This document shows, piece by piece, positions 56,501 to 64,000 of a stretch of DNA of 64,000 nucleotides. Below the pieces are notes generated by a model. It saw only the letters and a list, made by a program, of their open reading frames with translations, had not been told where the DNA came from and made no database searches. The translations under genes were made by a program, and so were the position numbers. Each line of letters opens with the position of its first letter. Within the stretch, counting starts at the first letter, position 1. The stretch spans positions 32,066,599 through 32,130,598 of the forward strand of contig NC_087063.1 of assembly GCF_963678635.1 (NCBI RefSeq), in the 5' to 3' direction. The DNA is from Symsagittifera roscoffensis (Eukaryota > Xenacoelomorpha > Acoela > Convolutidae).

Positions 56501-57521
56501 TGTTCCTTTGTGGTTCCACAAAGTCCACTCTGGTGCCTTGTGTGCGATCCGCTGCCGGTCTTTCTTGTGAGGTAGAATTTCTCAAGATTGCATCCAACTT
56601 CGCCTGTATTGCACACGAACTTTCGGCCTGATTCCTGTTCATTGTGTCCATTCTCTTTTTCAGGCTACCTAATTGGCTGTTGACATCATCATATCGGTTT
56701 TTCAACTGTTGCATATCTCTTTTGATGTTCTTATCTCGTTCTTCATTGGTGGCATCTACCTTGTACGACATCTGCTGGAGTCTCTCGTCTGTCGCCTTAG
56801 CCAGGTTAAAATAACTATCCAGATACTCGTGTTTGTTGTATTTCAACTCTTTCCTTATTAAGTCTCTATCTTCCTCACTGTACTTCAGTTTCTTGTCGAT
56901 CTGATTTAGTTTTGTCATCAGGTCTCCAAGCTCAAGAGTAGCTGTTTCATGATCAGCCGTTATATTGTTTTCGGCCGTCGCTTCCTTTCTGGCTTGTTCT
57001 TCGTTCAGGTCAGCTTCTGTCGCCTTCGCGCTCACTGTCCCAAATGTTCGTGCTCTTTCAGTTTTTGATTCTTCGGCCGTGTTTTCCTTCGATTTCATTC
57101 CGACCATCATCGCCAATTTTTCTGTAAAACATGTTTTCTTTACTTGAGAGTCGTCTTTCACCGTTTCTCGGGTATTGCCTGTTGTGTCTTCCAACGCGTC
57201 TATCGGCGAAAACTCCACGGTTTTTGGATTTTGATCTTCCATATGGGGCATCGGTGTGGATTCCGTAGTCTTCTTCTCCACTTCATCTACGCTCTGGTCT
57301 GGTGTCTCTAGATCGATTTCAATTGTAGGCTCCACCTGTTTGTTTTTAGCACCTTCTCGCGTCTTGTTCTCGGTACTACTCCTCGTGCTGACCATGCTAA
57401 CTGAAAAGTTATCTTTTGTTTTGCTTGGGCCCATTGATGTCGTTCCGCGCAGCGACGAGTTATATTTCGTGTTTGATCCACTTGACCCTTTTTCGAGCAC
57501 CGGTACCCTACTCCGTCTCAT
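53508..57521 (-). CDS. Element C gag-protease polyprotein
   Basis: This open frame has 1,337 residues. The order is: basic head (MRRSRVPVLEKGSSG); acidic linker; long coiled coil at about 190-310; a Retrotrans_gag-like core at about 425-600 (GCIDTWVQVMRLHLEQDN, LNRFGSGMKGHQAMMRFE); zinc knuckles CANCGSADHHVVDC near 628 and CFFCNQEGHFRMDC near 681; a ~290-residue linker; a retropepsin with LLDTGAVLSVIPIETW near 988 and FILGRDRIRNFDVTI near 1065; and a tail leading into reverse transcriptase. Gag builds the particle and binds RNA, and the protease cuts the precursor. The long coiled coil and the knuckle-to-protease linker make it larger than usual animal Ty3/gypsy gag-pro. Confidence 0.9.
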   Translation of the reverse strand: MRRSRVPVLEKGSSGSNTKYNSSLRGTTSMGPSKTKDNFSVSMVSTRSSTENKTREGAKNKQVEPTIEIDLETPDQSVDEVEKKTTESTPMPHMEDQNPKTVEFSPIDALEDTTGNTRETVKDDSQVKKTCFTEKLAMMVGMKSKENTAEESKTERARTFGTVSAKATEADLNEEQARKEATAENNITADHETATLELGDLMTKLNQIDKKLKYSEEDRDLIRKELKYNKHEYLDSYFNLAKATDERLQQMSYKVDATNEERDKNIKRDMQQLKNRYDDVNSQLGSLKKRMDTMNRNQAESSCAIQAKLDAILRNSTSQERPAADRTQGTRVDFVEPQRNKRHSTPFPLNRNAVSIAPTAAKTIMKNGTSNTTSGPGDSTASSNAGPDAMTWASTWELMNRTLEAFATRNTDSSDRRDGKSRKTFKKPKEFKDDSDGCIDTWVQVMRLHLEQDNLNDERQACTAILSNLEGTALKCVVAKKEEERDTADKIFEILLNRFGSGMKGHQAMMRFEKTRQRDYESIDRFLDDLESLRRRSDPEESTNRRNFSIASKFIDGVKSDDLRTMLATYYTLSKDSAPTPEEMRQKSREYVLMEPKKYSYSENRNTQGGSQPQRSSWYKPRDDMDKRRSCANCGSADHHVVDCTTYKHGMKSLGYAPDEEDMSQMEEHEYYSGLIIKIGARCFFCNQEGHFRMDCPLFWEAVKDQSHPKHKLALAAVQNQRNRQNEFESRNLGAPSTELPTKTVKAVTHVNGPIESAAGNSLEINYEKAATEAIAKVKQDLAAKEIEQRLKLEIERQNFNEALTGSNPTPEAVPGSTKTGNCSTVKMVTGKPFGISKIGARIMSIITVGGHEVTRNLSEPSDQTIMHIDVYADYLSCISPQTTSRALRALLTRGGSKSVRVDNRYTEAYGPHEVMLNIDGINIYTKTMITCDEDLIGQIYVGKEELKVRSIGHCAMLEEDAMHIGTEADVTGHVLDISGRKTQLRGLLDTGAVLSVIPIETWERMGFDKGDLIDSRIRLSAANKGALRVLGRTPIIALNLGERNLWLSFLVVENLDESDEFILGRDRIRNFDVTIGLNNAMFRIRNPDRRYAIKPVNLIMANETKAPVFLSRRVRLKANEAAIVGLRMKNYNELSDHKQVCIVPNPNSQSAAVLGRSFSITKSGLCVSVLLNTLDIPITIQRGRKLGYALPVKTRYETIENSKQNEVVDCPNHRDKICILRRLQKIKDSSGLIKSLKSETDDGLSSCSNFPERPTLDEMQTDKPVLPEIEHLRGKLKDEQLEAIKDVLERNEEVFSRHKADIGCCNFVEHEVELEENAVPHRGGGEAHDPTQIGRV

Positions 57522-57849
57522 TATTTCTATTTACAATTGCTCTTATTTACAATATTATTATATACACAATTCTAGTCTAAGAATAAAATCTTTTGTGGAA
57601 AAAAAATTCTTAAAAGGAAATATACAACGTGATAAAAACCTTTCGTGAAACTTTCTTTATTTGTGGTCTCAACCGTACCGGGTTCCGACTAGTATTGTTC
57701 TGTTTTAATTCTGTCTCAAAACACTTATTGTAATTTCACTTCTATTTTTATACCGTCCTAAGACTTCCAATTATCGTCCCTACTCTTCTTTGTACCGTCC
57801 CAGGCTTCTTTCTACTGTCCCAAGACTGTTCGGTACTGTCCCAGTACTT

Positions 57850-58490
57850 TCCGTCAGTGTCCCAAGACCCTTGTCCTGAGAGTACTATCCCAGGACCACT
57901 GTCCCAAGACTGCACCAAGAGTACTGCCCCAAGGTCAGTGTCCCAAGGCTAGTGTCCCAAGACTACTGTCCCAAGACTACTGTCCCAAGGCTACTGTCCC
58001 AAGGCTAGTGTCCCAAGACTAGTGTCCCAAGGCCAGTGTCCCAAGACCACTGTCCCAAGACTACTGTCCCAAGGCTAGTGTCCCACGACTACTGTCCCAA
58101 GACTACTGTCCCAAGGCTAGTGTCCCAAGACTACTGTCCCAAGGCTAGTGTCCCAAGACTACTGTCCCAAGGCTAGTGTCCCAAGACCACTGTCCCAAGA
58201 CCACTATCCCAAGACCACTGTCCCAAGACCTCTGTCCCAAGACCACTGTCCCAAGACCACTGTCCCAAGGCCACTGTCCCAAGACCACTGTCCCAAGACC
58301 ACTGTCCCAGGACCACTGTCCCAAGACCACTGTCCCAAGACCTCTGTCCCAAGACCACTGTCCCAAGACCACTGTCCCAAGACCACTGTCCCAAGACCAC
58401 TGTCCCAAGGCTAGTGTCCCAAGACCACTGTCCCAAGACTGCTCTGGTTCAAGACTGTCCCAGGACTGCACTGTCCCAAGACTGTTGACA
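57850..58490. repeat. 14-bp minisatellite (CCCAAGACCACTGT), about 40 copies
   Basis: Tandem copies of a 14-bp unit lie here, with three main variants: CCACTGT, CTACTGT and CTAGTGT endings. Variants are mixed on the left and nearly uniform CCACTGT between about 58190 and 58400. Degenerate units reach back to about 57770. Because 14 is not a multiple of three and the unit lacks stops in several frames, both strands show spurious open frames of up to 108 codons. It lies about 330 bp upstream of the gag start of C. Confidence 0.93.
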
Positions 58491-59310
58491 AGTGTCTGAG
58501 CGGTGGGACCTCTTTCTTCTTCGTTGATTCACTGTACCTTGTACCACCACTCAAGCTCTAGTAAAAAGTTTCCCAAAAACCCTCTCTTAATGGCCAAATG
58601 CTGACCCCCCCTTTTTTAGTTACCTCTTTTTCAATGTTCCAAGCAACTTGAAACCAAAACCTGTGCGCAGGTATCTTGTGATCACCTGTTCGTATAAAAG
58701 CCAAACACAAATCCTTACCAAAATTCAACAAAAATCTAAGCAAGAAAAAGTAATAAATACAGAGAGATGAACCCACCTAAAATTCAAAGGTGACAAATGT
58801 CTACATTCTATCGAAAAAATGTCTGGTACCTAATTGCCACGCGTTCTCTTCCCCCCTGCTAGCGATCTTATGGGGTATCACAAAAACTGTCTATGTCCGT
58901 TCCCCCCTACCGATCCGACCAGGGTACCTACCTTAACCTGATTCTAATTTTGGATATCCATTTCCTATGACCAACGCGTGTAAATATCTAATGTAACTAA
59001 GTCGACGATGCCGAGCAATTAGTTACTCTGATGTGTCCCCCCTTTTTACAAATTATAACCGCCAACCTCTAACTTAACCAGCCCCCCTTCTAACCTCCCC
59101 CCTTTTTAGCCCCCCTTCTTAAGCCTAAAATTACCTTAAGCGCCGGGTGCTAAACCTCTCAAGAGAAAACCGTAGACCTGTCTCCAGGCCCGCTTAAGTA
59201 AAAACGTTCCTCAAAACCGGGGGATTTCTCCTATAATGTAATGTGGATTTTAACGATACCCGTTCTGCCCAACTTGAGAACTCGAGAACTGCCAAATCCT
59301 TCTTGGCTAC

Positions 59311-59580
59311 TTTCCCACTCGACTGGTCACCTTTTCCAGTCCAGTCTCCTATTGGTTCAGCTCAAGTGCTCCTGAACCACTTTCCCACTCGGCTGGTCAC
59401 CTCTTCCAGTCAAGTCTCCTATTGGTTCAGCTCAAGTGCTCCTGAACCACTTTCCCACTCGGCTGGTCACCTCTTCCAGTCAAGTCTCCTATTGGTTCAG
59501 CTCAAGTGCTCCTGAACCACTTTCCCACTCGGCTGGTCACCTCTTCCAGTTAAGTCTCCTAGTTGTCCAGCTAAGTTCCA
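59311..59580. repeat. 70-bp tandem repeat, almost four copies, in the C leader
   Basis: Units start at 59311, 59381, 59451 and 59521 (each TTTCCCACTCGRCTGGTCAC), with an exact 70-bp period. Copies two and three are identical or nearly so; copy one differs at a few sites and copy four is partial. The open frame across it is a result of the repeat. Confidence 0.93.
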
Positions 59581-60038
59581 AGCTATCTAAGAACACTTGA
59601 CAACGCCCCACACTCGGGCACTTTATTGAGGTTACTGGGTTAAATTGCTAGGTTGATCGAAACGATCGAACTTGTAAAACAGTATGGGTATACTATTTAA
59701 TTAATATAAAGGTTTGATCCAACTAATCTGGTGTCAAAGTCACTGTCTTTTTTTCGTTTTATGGTTTTTGTTCCTATTTCTATTCTTTTTTGGTTTTTGT
59801 TTTGCTTTTTGTCTTTTTGCTCGTGTTTTTGTCCCCCTAGTTGCCCCCCTTTACTCGGTTAGCTAAGCCTCGTTCGGAGAGCGTACCAGGAAGTTTTCTC
59901 GAGTTTTCTTAAAAAGCTATCATGGTACAACCGGAAGGTTTGCACGTTCCTGCCGAAACCGTACCACCGGTACTCTAGAATGGGCATGCAGCCCGAAGCT
60001 GTCTCAAGTGGGTTCGACTCCGTAGTCTTGATGTCGAT

Positions 60039-60056
60039 ACCCACCCAGGAGCGCCA
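60039..60056 (-). other. Element C primer-binding site
   Basis: On the minus strand, TGGCGCTCCTGGGTGGGT begins 11 nt after the 5' LTR end. It matches the B site (6661-6678) at 17 of 18 positions. The tRNA partner is not assigned. Confidence 0.82.
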
Positions 60057-60067
60057 TAAAAACACTA

Positions 60068-60974
60068 TGTAACATTCGTCTACTGTAGTCACACATGAGG
60101 CTTAAGAAAAATAGGCCCTATAACCATTGGCTCAAGAGTCAGGGACACTATCTCTTGTGTTTTTCTACCTCAAATCAGTCGGAGCCAATTCGGTTCGCTT
60201 GTGACATGAGACTACGACCCGTTACAGCTTAAAGGCTACTACCAAAATATCCCCCCACTCTAGAATTAAGAACGTCCCCATACTTAGGTCTCTAGATACC
60301 CAAAATACATGAACGCCGTTAAAAACCGGGTCGGAACAATCCGTTAAGTTACTTTTTATTAGACAGTGGAACTTTGATCCATTTCAGATGGATCAACCTA
60401 AAACTCGCCTTACCTCAACATAACAATCATAAAACACACTCTAGAAATTTAAATTAAGTACTCACATCGTAGCACGCTCAAGAAAGGGAAGTACTTCAGT
60501 CGGTAATCAACTCGAGAATTAAATAATGTAACTAAATGAGTTTTAATGTTTATCAGTTTCAATGACAAGGACAAGTTTTAACTCTAGAATGTAGTTTCTC
60601 GTGAACCATTGGGGCACTCAAGCTGTCCACCTTTCCACCGAAGGTTCACTCTAGTCCAGTTCGAATAACAACCCAATCGAGTAATGATAGTCCAGTTATC
60701 GGGAATACGCTTGTCTCTGTTTCAGATAGGACAGCTCTACTCTTGTTCTATTGTGACAGAAATTGCGAATAGCAATTTCCCACTGTTTTATCTAGCAACT
60801 TTCCCGCGTTTTTTTACTCGATTGTTCTGATTTCTCTTTTTCGGTTTTCAGTTATTGCGAGAAAATTGTGAATGACAGGCTCCATTCGAATTTTTGAAAA
60901 ATTAAATTTCACTCCAAAATTAATTGCACTTGCTATTCTCAAGGTCAAACTTCCAAATATGACCGACTGGCACA
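60068..60974 (-). repeat. Element C 5' LTR
   Basis: This 907-bp LTR is the direct repeat of 38014-38895. Large blocks are almost identical, but a middle block (about 60450-60710 against 38400-38630) is markedly diverged, giving the pair a patchwork look. Confidence 0.92.
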
Positions 60975-61158
60975 AACAGTTAATTAAAATTTGTATCTGA
61001 AAAATGCAGAACAGAAACAGACAATTTCAACATAGTAAAAATGTACAGCATCAAACCATCCAAAACGGTGTGCAACGACAGGCCATTGGAACACTACTTG
61101 ACGATAACCCGTTGTTATGCGATCAATAGGGACATTGACGGGGAATGTCCGGGGAGTA
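60975..61158 (+). other. Plus-strand 3' noncoding end, taken as element B
   Basis: This short stretch ends with the polypurine run GTCCGGGGAGTA (61147-61158) directly before an LTR. It resembles the last part of the A tail (GGGACATTGAC before the run). Part of it (CCATTGGAACACTACTTG near 61083) also resembles 37975-37995 on the other side of C, so the two flanks overlap in content. Confidence 0.55.
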
Positions 61159-61861
61159 TATGCCATTCTACCAGATTGGTTCAACAACCTTCCGACGCAA
61201 CGTAAAATAGTCGGACGATAACGATATAAAAACGATGCCTCTTATCGTGACGATCACGCACGATAAGACTTTTACCGGAAGGAATTAGCGAGAAGGGAGG
61301 CTTCAGGGGGGAAGAAGTAGAGAGCAGTACCCTCCCGTGCCACGAATTGGTAGCAATAACGACGTTATAACAGGAAAAACACGGAAGCGGAGGCTCCGCC
61401 CCCAGAGACAGCATATGGTGAAGTACTATAATAAACTGACTTTTTAGCTACTCTGATGCCATAGACATTTGAATTAACACCGGTATTAATTGATATTTTA
61501 GATAATGAGTAGCTAGAAAGAGGAAAGGGTCAATCCATCTCAATGAATTTAATATAGAACTGTCACCAAAAACATAGTGAAATAAAGTATTCGAGACGTT
61601 TTTTTAATAGCAATCACGTAGTCTGAGGATCCGAGACCCAGCTATGTGGTTGTGTTCGCATGTAAACGAAAGCTGATTAAAAGTCGTTTGACTGATGGCC
61701 TAAAAATAGTAACTTTTTACTTAGCCCTAAACATACCAGAAAATCAACTGGCAAGGTCGAGACGGTGAAAAACGAGTAGAATTAAGGTAACTGACGCCTG
61801 CCAGTCGTTAATAGGTACTTTTTCTACGCTCTGTCACTGTAGTATTTGGGCAAATGTTACA
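61159..61861 (+). repeat. Element B 3' LTR
   Basis: It starts TATGCCATTCTACC after the polypurine run and ends ATGTTACA at 61861. Over 61560-61861 it is about 94 per cent identical to 6360-6648 by eye. It carries about 110 bp (61330-61440) not seen in the left LTR and lacks some of the left LTR's upstream part. Confidence 0.72.
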
Positions 61862-62616
61862 CTTATTACATCCGTCCATCCTGAATAATCACCTTCTACA
61901 CAAACCCGCTGTTTGCTTCACTTCAACCAGGACTCTATCCATTTGCAAATCTGCTCAAGCCATTATACCGGAAGATATGAAGGGTTACATTAAGTAGTTT
62001 GTTGACATCAATTTTCTATGGATTTTTTACTTTCGGCTCAATGGGCTTGGCCCACTTATTGTCTGCAAAGTGACCGCTCAATAAAACCTAAATATTTTAT
62101 TTAATGCTGTTTGTTTTGTTGTCGACTGTTTTTCTGTATTTATTTTCATTTCCCATATTTTTCATAGATTTTGTTATTTCTCTCATTTTCTATTCGCTAG
62201 CTTTCAAAATGCGCTCGTGTTGTATAGTAAGTGATGAGAAGATCTGAAGAAGAAGAAGAAAGAACACTTGAATTACTATACAATAAAAAGCCGAGGCATC
62301 AGTGTAGCAAAGTGTAAATAATAAAATTGGTTATAAATTCATTGGTTACATCAAACAAAAACAAAACATCACAAAACAAGCAATAAACAAAACAAAAAAA
62401 AACAAAATCGGTTACAGTTCGGAAATTGGTTGATTAAAGTATATGAAGTTTCGGATACTATAGAAAATTAAAGATTTAAGAATTAGGAACAAGCTGGTAA
62501 TAAAACTTTACAAACAATTTTACAGATAGTCCAATTATACAACGTATATGCAGAGTATATACAGTTTCTCTTTCAAGCAATGTGTGAAAAATTAAACTGA
62601 ATTAAAAAATATAGAA
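61862..62616. other. Unassigned AT-rich DNA with an AATAAA signal
   Basis: No recognisable gene is present. A polyadenylation-type AATAAA lies at 62080-62085 on the plus strand, so the left part could be the 3' end of some transcript. The right part (roughly 62300-62616) is probably 3' untranslated sequence of the minus-strand LINE that follows. Confidence 0.4.
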
Positions 62617-64000
62617 CTAGCAAAAACGGTAATCACGCCACGTATTTGTATTAGTACATATAGGATTGTTTCTCAATTCACTCACGTAAAATTCTTTCAA
62701 TTTTTTCTTGAATTCTGTTTTCGATTTTTCTAAATTGCGCAAAATTATGGGCAGTGAATTCCATTTTTTAGAAGTCAAATGAAAAAATGATTTTTGTAGA
62801 GAAGCAGTCGAACAATGTTTGTCAAAAATAATTTGTTTCGTTCTTTCGTTGAGCCTATAATTGGCAGTGGGTAGTCTCAGTGTATTTTCAAAAGCCTTCT
62901 TTTTGTTTGTAAGATATTGGTATAAGTATGTTATACACTTTAACTCAATTCTTTTCTCGATTCCAATGAACGATTTGCTAATGCGAAGAAGTGAAGAAGA
63001 TTTAAAATTCGATCTGAAATATGTTCTTTTTAGCGCCCAGTTCAACTGTTTCTCCAGAGATAGCATCAAAGTAGCATTAATTTGTTGTAAAAAAATTGCT
63101 GAATAATCTAAATGTGATAAAACAAGACAATGAAGCAAGGCAACTAATGATAATGTCGGCAGTTGTTGTCCAATTGTATCAATAGTTTTAATCCCTTGGG
63201 CCATTTTTTGGAGAATTGTTTTGATTTGAGCATGAAAAGATAAACTTGAATCAAGAATTATGCCTAAATATTTGCATTCTGATTTTTTGGTTACATAATG
63301 CCCACTAATTACTAGTTTATCAGTATCCACATTTTTGCTATCATTTTTTTGACAAAATGTTATAAATTCCGATTTAGATGCATTCAGATTCAATTGGTTC
63401 TCTGCAAAAAATTCCGTTAGATTATTGAGTGATTTTTGCAATCGATTCAAAGCATCCTCAGAAATTATAGAAGAGGAAAAAACCATACAGTCGTCAGCAT
63501 ATTGAACTAAAGTACAACCCTCATATAATCGCTCTTGTATGTCATTAACATAAATATTGAACAACAACGGACCAAGTACCGTTCCTTGTGGGACACCTCG
63601 TTTTATTTCAATCCAGTCTGAAAAAATTCCATTGACGTTTACTCTTTGAATACGTTTGTTTAGGAAGCTAGCAATTAAAGCATTTGCTCCATTTGAAAAA
63701 CCGAGAGAAAGCATTTTTTCAATTAAAACTTCATGCGAAATAGAATCAAAAGCCTTGGACAGATCTAATAAAGCTGCATGTACGATTTTTTTTGAATCTA
63801 TTTGATTTCGAATACTTTCTGTCACATAAACAAGAGCATCTTGTGTTGAAATGTTTTTGCGAAATCCGAATTGAAATGGTGTCATTATTTGAAATTTGTC
63901 AAGATGTTCTGTTATTTGGGCATGTAAAATTTTTTCAAAAATTTTAGAAAAAGCACAAGTTATTGATATTGGCCGATAATTTTTTGCATCCATTGGGTCA
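62617..64000 (-). CDS. LINE reverse transcriptase (CR1/Jockey-like), 5' end beyond window
   Basis: The frame is open from the right edge of the window to a stop at 62617; the 458 residues from the first Met inside the window (63993) are only the second half of ORF2, because the codons before it (Asp-Pro) are also open. Motifs by residue from that Met: NYRPISITCAFSKIFEKIL at 5-23, LLDLSKAFDSISHE at 75-88, GVPQGTVLGPLLFNIYVNDI at 133-152, the catalytic YADD at 165-168, and KYLGIILDSSLSFH further on. The C-terminal text (WNSLPIILRNLEKSKTEFKK) is typical of the CR1/L2/Jockey group. The frame shows no interruption, so the copy is recent. It is not the source of the LINE scrap at 5890-6050, whose motif text differs. 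Confidence 0.9.
   Translation of the reverse strand, partial: DPMDAKNYRPISITCAFSKIFEKILHAQITEHLDKFQIMTPFQFGFRKNISTQDALVYVTESIRNQIDSKKIVHAALLDLSKAFDSISHEVLIEKMLSLGFSNGANALIASFLNKRIQRVNVNGIFSDWIEIKRGVPQGTVLGPLLFNIYVNDIQERLYEGCTLVQYADDCMVFSSSIISEDALNRLQKSLNNLTEFFAENQLNLNASKSEFITFCQKNDSKNVDTDKLVISGHYVTKKSECKYLGIILDSSLSFHAQIKTILQKMAQGIKTIDTIGQQLPTLSLVALLHCLVLSHLDYSAIFLQQINATLMLSLEKQLNWALKRTYFRSNFKSSSLLRISKSFIGIEKRIELKCITYLYQYLTNKKKAFENTLRLPTANYRLNERTKQIIFDKHCSTASLQKSFFHLTSKKWNSLPIILRNLEKSKTEFKKKLKEFYVSELRNNPICTNTNTWRDYRFC

Larger units (their letters stand above)
57522..60038 (-). other. Element C 5' leader, about 2.5 kb
   Basis: I see no gene. The leader holds two tandem repeats (57850-58490 and 59311-59580, separate entries), and pyrimidine runs (CCCCCCTTTTT-type) near 58840-59110. 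Its counterpart in B (6679-9691) has a different repeat content, so the leaders evolve quickly. Confidence 0.65.
38014..60974 (-). mobile_element. Element C: giant (~23 kb) Ty3/gypsy-type LTR retrotransposon, nearly whole
   Basis: C is 22,961 bp from LTR to LTR with a 21.2-kb interior. In transcription order: 5' LTR 60068-60974, primer-binding site 60039-60056, leader to 57522, gag-pro 53508-57521, RT-RNase H 51236-53578, integrase 49918-51129, ORF3 48714-49949, ORF4 46337-48226, ORF5 39450-46371, 3' noncoding part, polypurine tract 38896-38905, 3' LTR 38014-38895. It looks close to whole, with perhaps two or three breaks. The class follows from the YVDD reverse transcriptase, Ty3-type RNase H and GPY/F integrase. 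It is far longer than the 5-10 kb usual in animals; plant Ogre elements are of similar size. Confidence 0.9.
6046..61861 (+). mobile_element. Element B: giant Ty3/gypsy-type LTR retrotransposon, broken, host to C and D
   Basis: B runs from its 5' LTR (about 6046-6648) to its 3' LTR (61159-61861). It holds, in order, a primer-binding site, a ~3-kb leader, gag, protease, reverse transcriptase-RNase H, integrase, ORF3, ORF4, ORF5 and a 3' tail. With the nested elements D and C subtracted, the internal part is about 25 kb, including a 2.6-kb internal duplication. The two LTRs are about 94 per cent identical by eye over 6360-6648 against 61560-61861. It is broken, with well over ten interruptions. 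The assignment of the far-right LTR to B rests on that LTR match and on the plus-strand orientation. Confidence 0.78.

Noticed and set aside
58145-58499. Repeat protein of 60-108 residues on both strands (WSWDSGLGTV- and PKTTVPRPLSQD-type)
   Set aside because: The frames come from the 14-bp minisatellite, which lacks stops in many frames at once; none has independent support.
59243-59515. 90-codon open frame over the 70-bp repeats
   Set aside because: It is produced by the tandem repeat and lies in the noncoding leader of element C.
61862-62100. Last exon of a host gene ending before AATAAA at 62080
   Set aside because: Several frames are briefly open, but none gives a recognisable protein; the signal alone is too weak to call a gene.

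Overview
The window is eukaryotic, repeat-dominated DNA from an invertebrate genome. An arthropod is my guess, made only from the kinds of retroelement present (BEL/Pao, Ty3/gypsy, CR1/Jockey-like LINE); nothing here fixes the species. I see no intact host gene. Almost everything is a nest of LTR retrotransposons lying between a palindromic satellite (left) and a LINE (right).

Layout. 1-2956: about 21 units of a ~140-bp satellite in which every unit is a foldback. 2957-5897: remnant A, the 3' end and LTR of a giant Ty3/gypsy-type element (+ strand). 5890-6050: a LINE reverse-transcriptase scrap. ~6046-61861: element B, a second giant Ty3/gypsy-type element (+ strand), heavily decayed. Inside B lie element D (16405-22952, - strand), a BEL/Pao element with near-identical 520-bp LTRs and a 5-bp target duplication, and element C (38014-60974, - strand), a third giant Ty3/gypsy-type element that looks almost whole. 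61862-62616: unassigned AT-rich DNA. 62617-64000: a LINE reverse transcriptase running off the right edge.

The point of interest is the giant element family (A, B, C). C is about 23 kb with ~0.9-kb LTRs, an 18-nt primer-binding site and a polypurine tract. Its order is leader, gag-protease, reverse transcriptase-RNase H, integrase with GPY/F module, then three further reading frames where an env gene would normally sit. ORF3 ends in a domain that reads like a macro (ADP-ribose-binding) domain of the OARD1/Poa1 type. ORF4 is a coiled coil joined to an SGNH/GDSL hydrolase with all catalytic blocks visible. ORF5 is about 2,250 residues, with a second, divergent SGNH-like region near its start and Cys/His clusters near its end. 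B repeats the same order, and A, B and C share the ORF5 tail, so the cargo is a fixed part of the family. I see no envelope protein. The likely logic is a normal Ty3/gypsy replication module plus a large accessory module that may act on RNA/ADP-ribose signalling, on lipids or esters, or in particle assembly; those roles are inference.

Relative timing from nesting: A is oldest, then B, then C and D, with D probably youngest because its LTRs are nearly identical.
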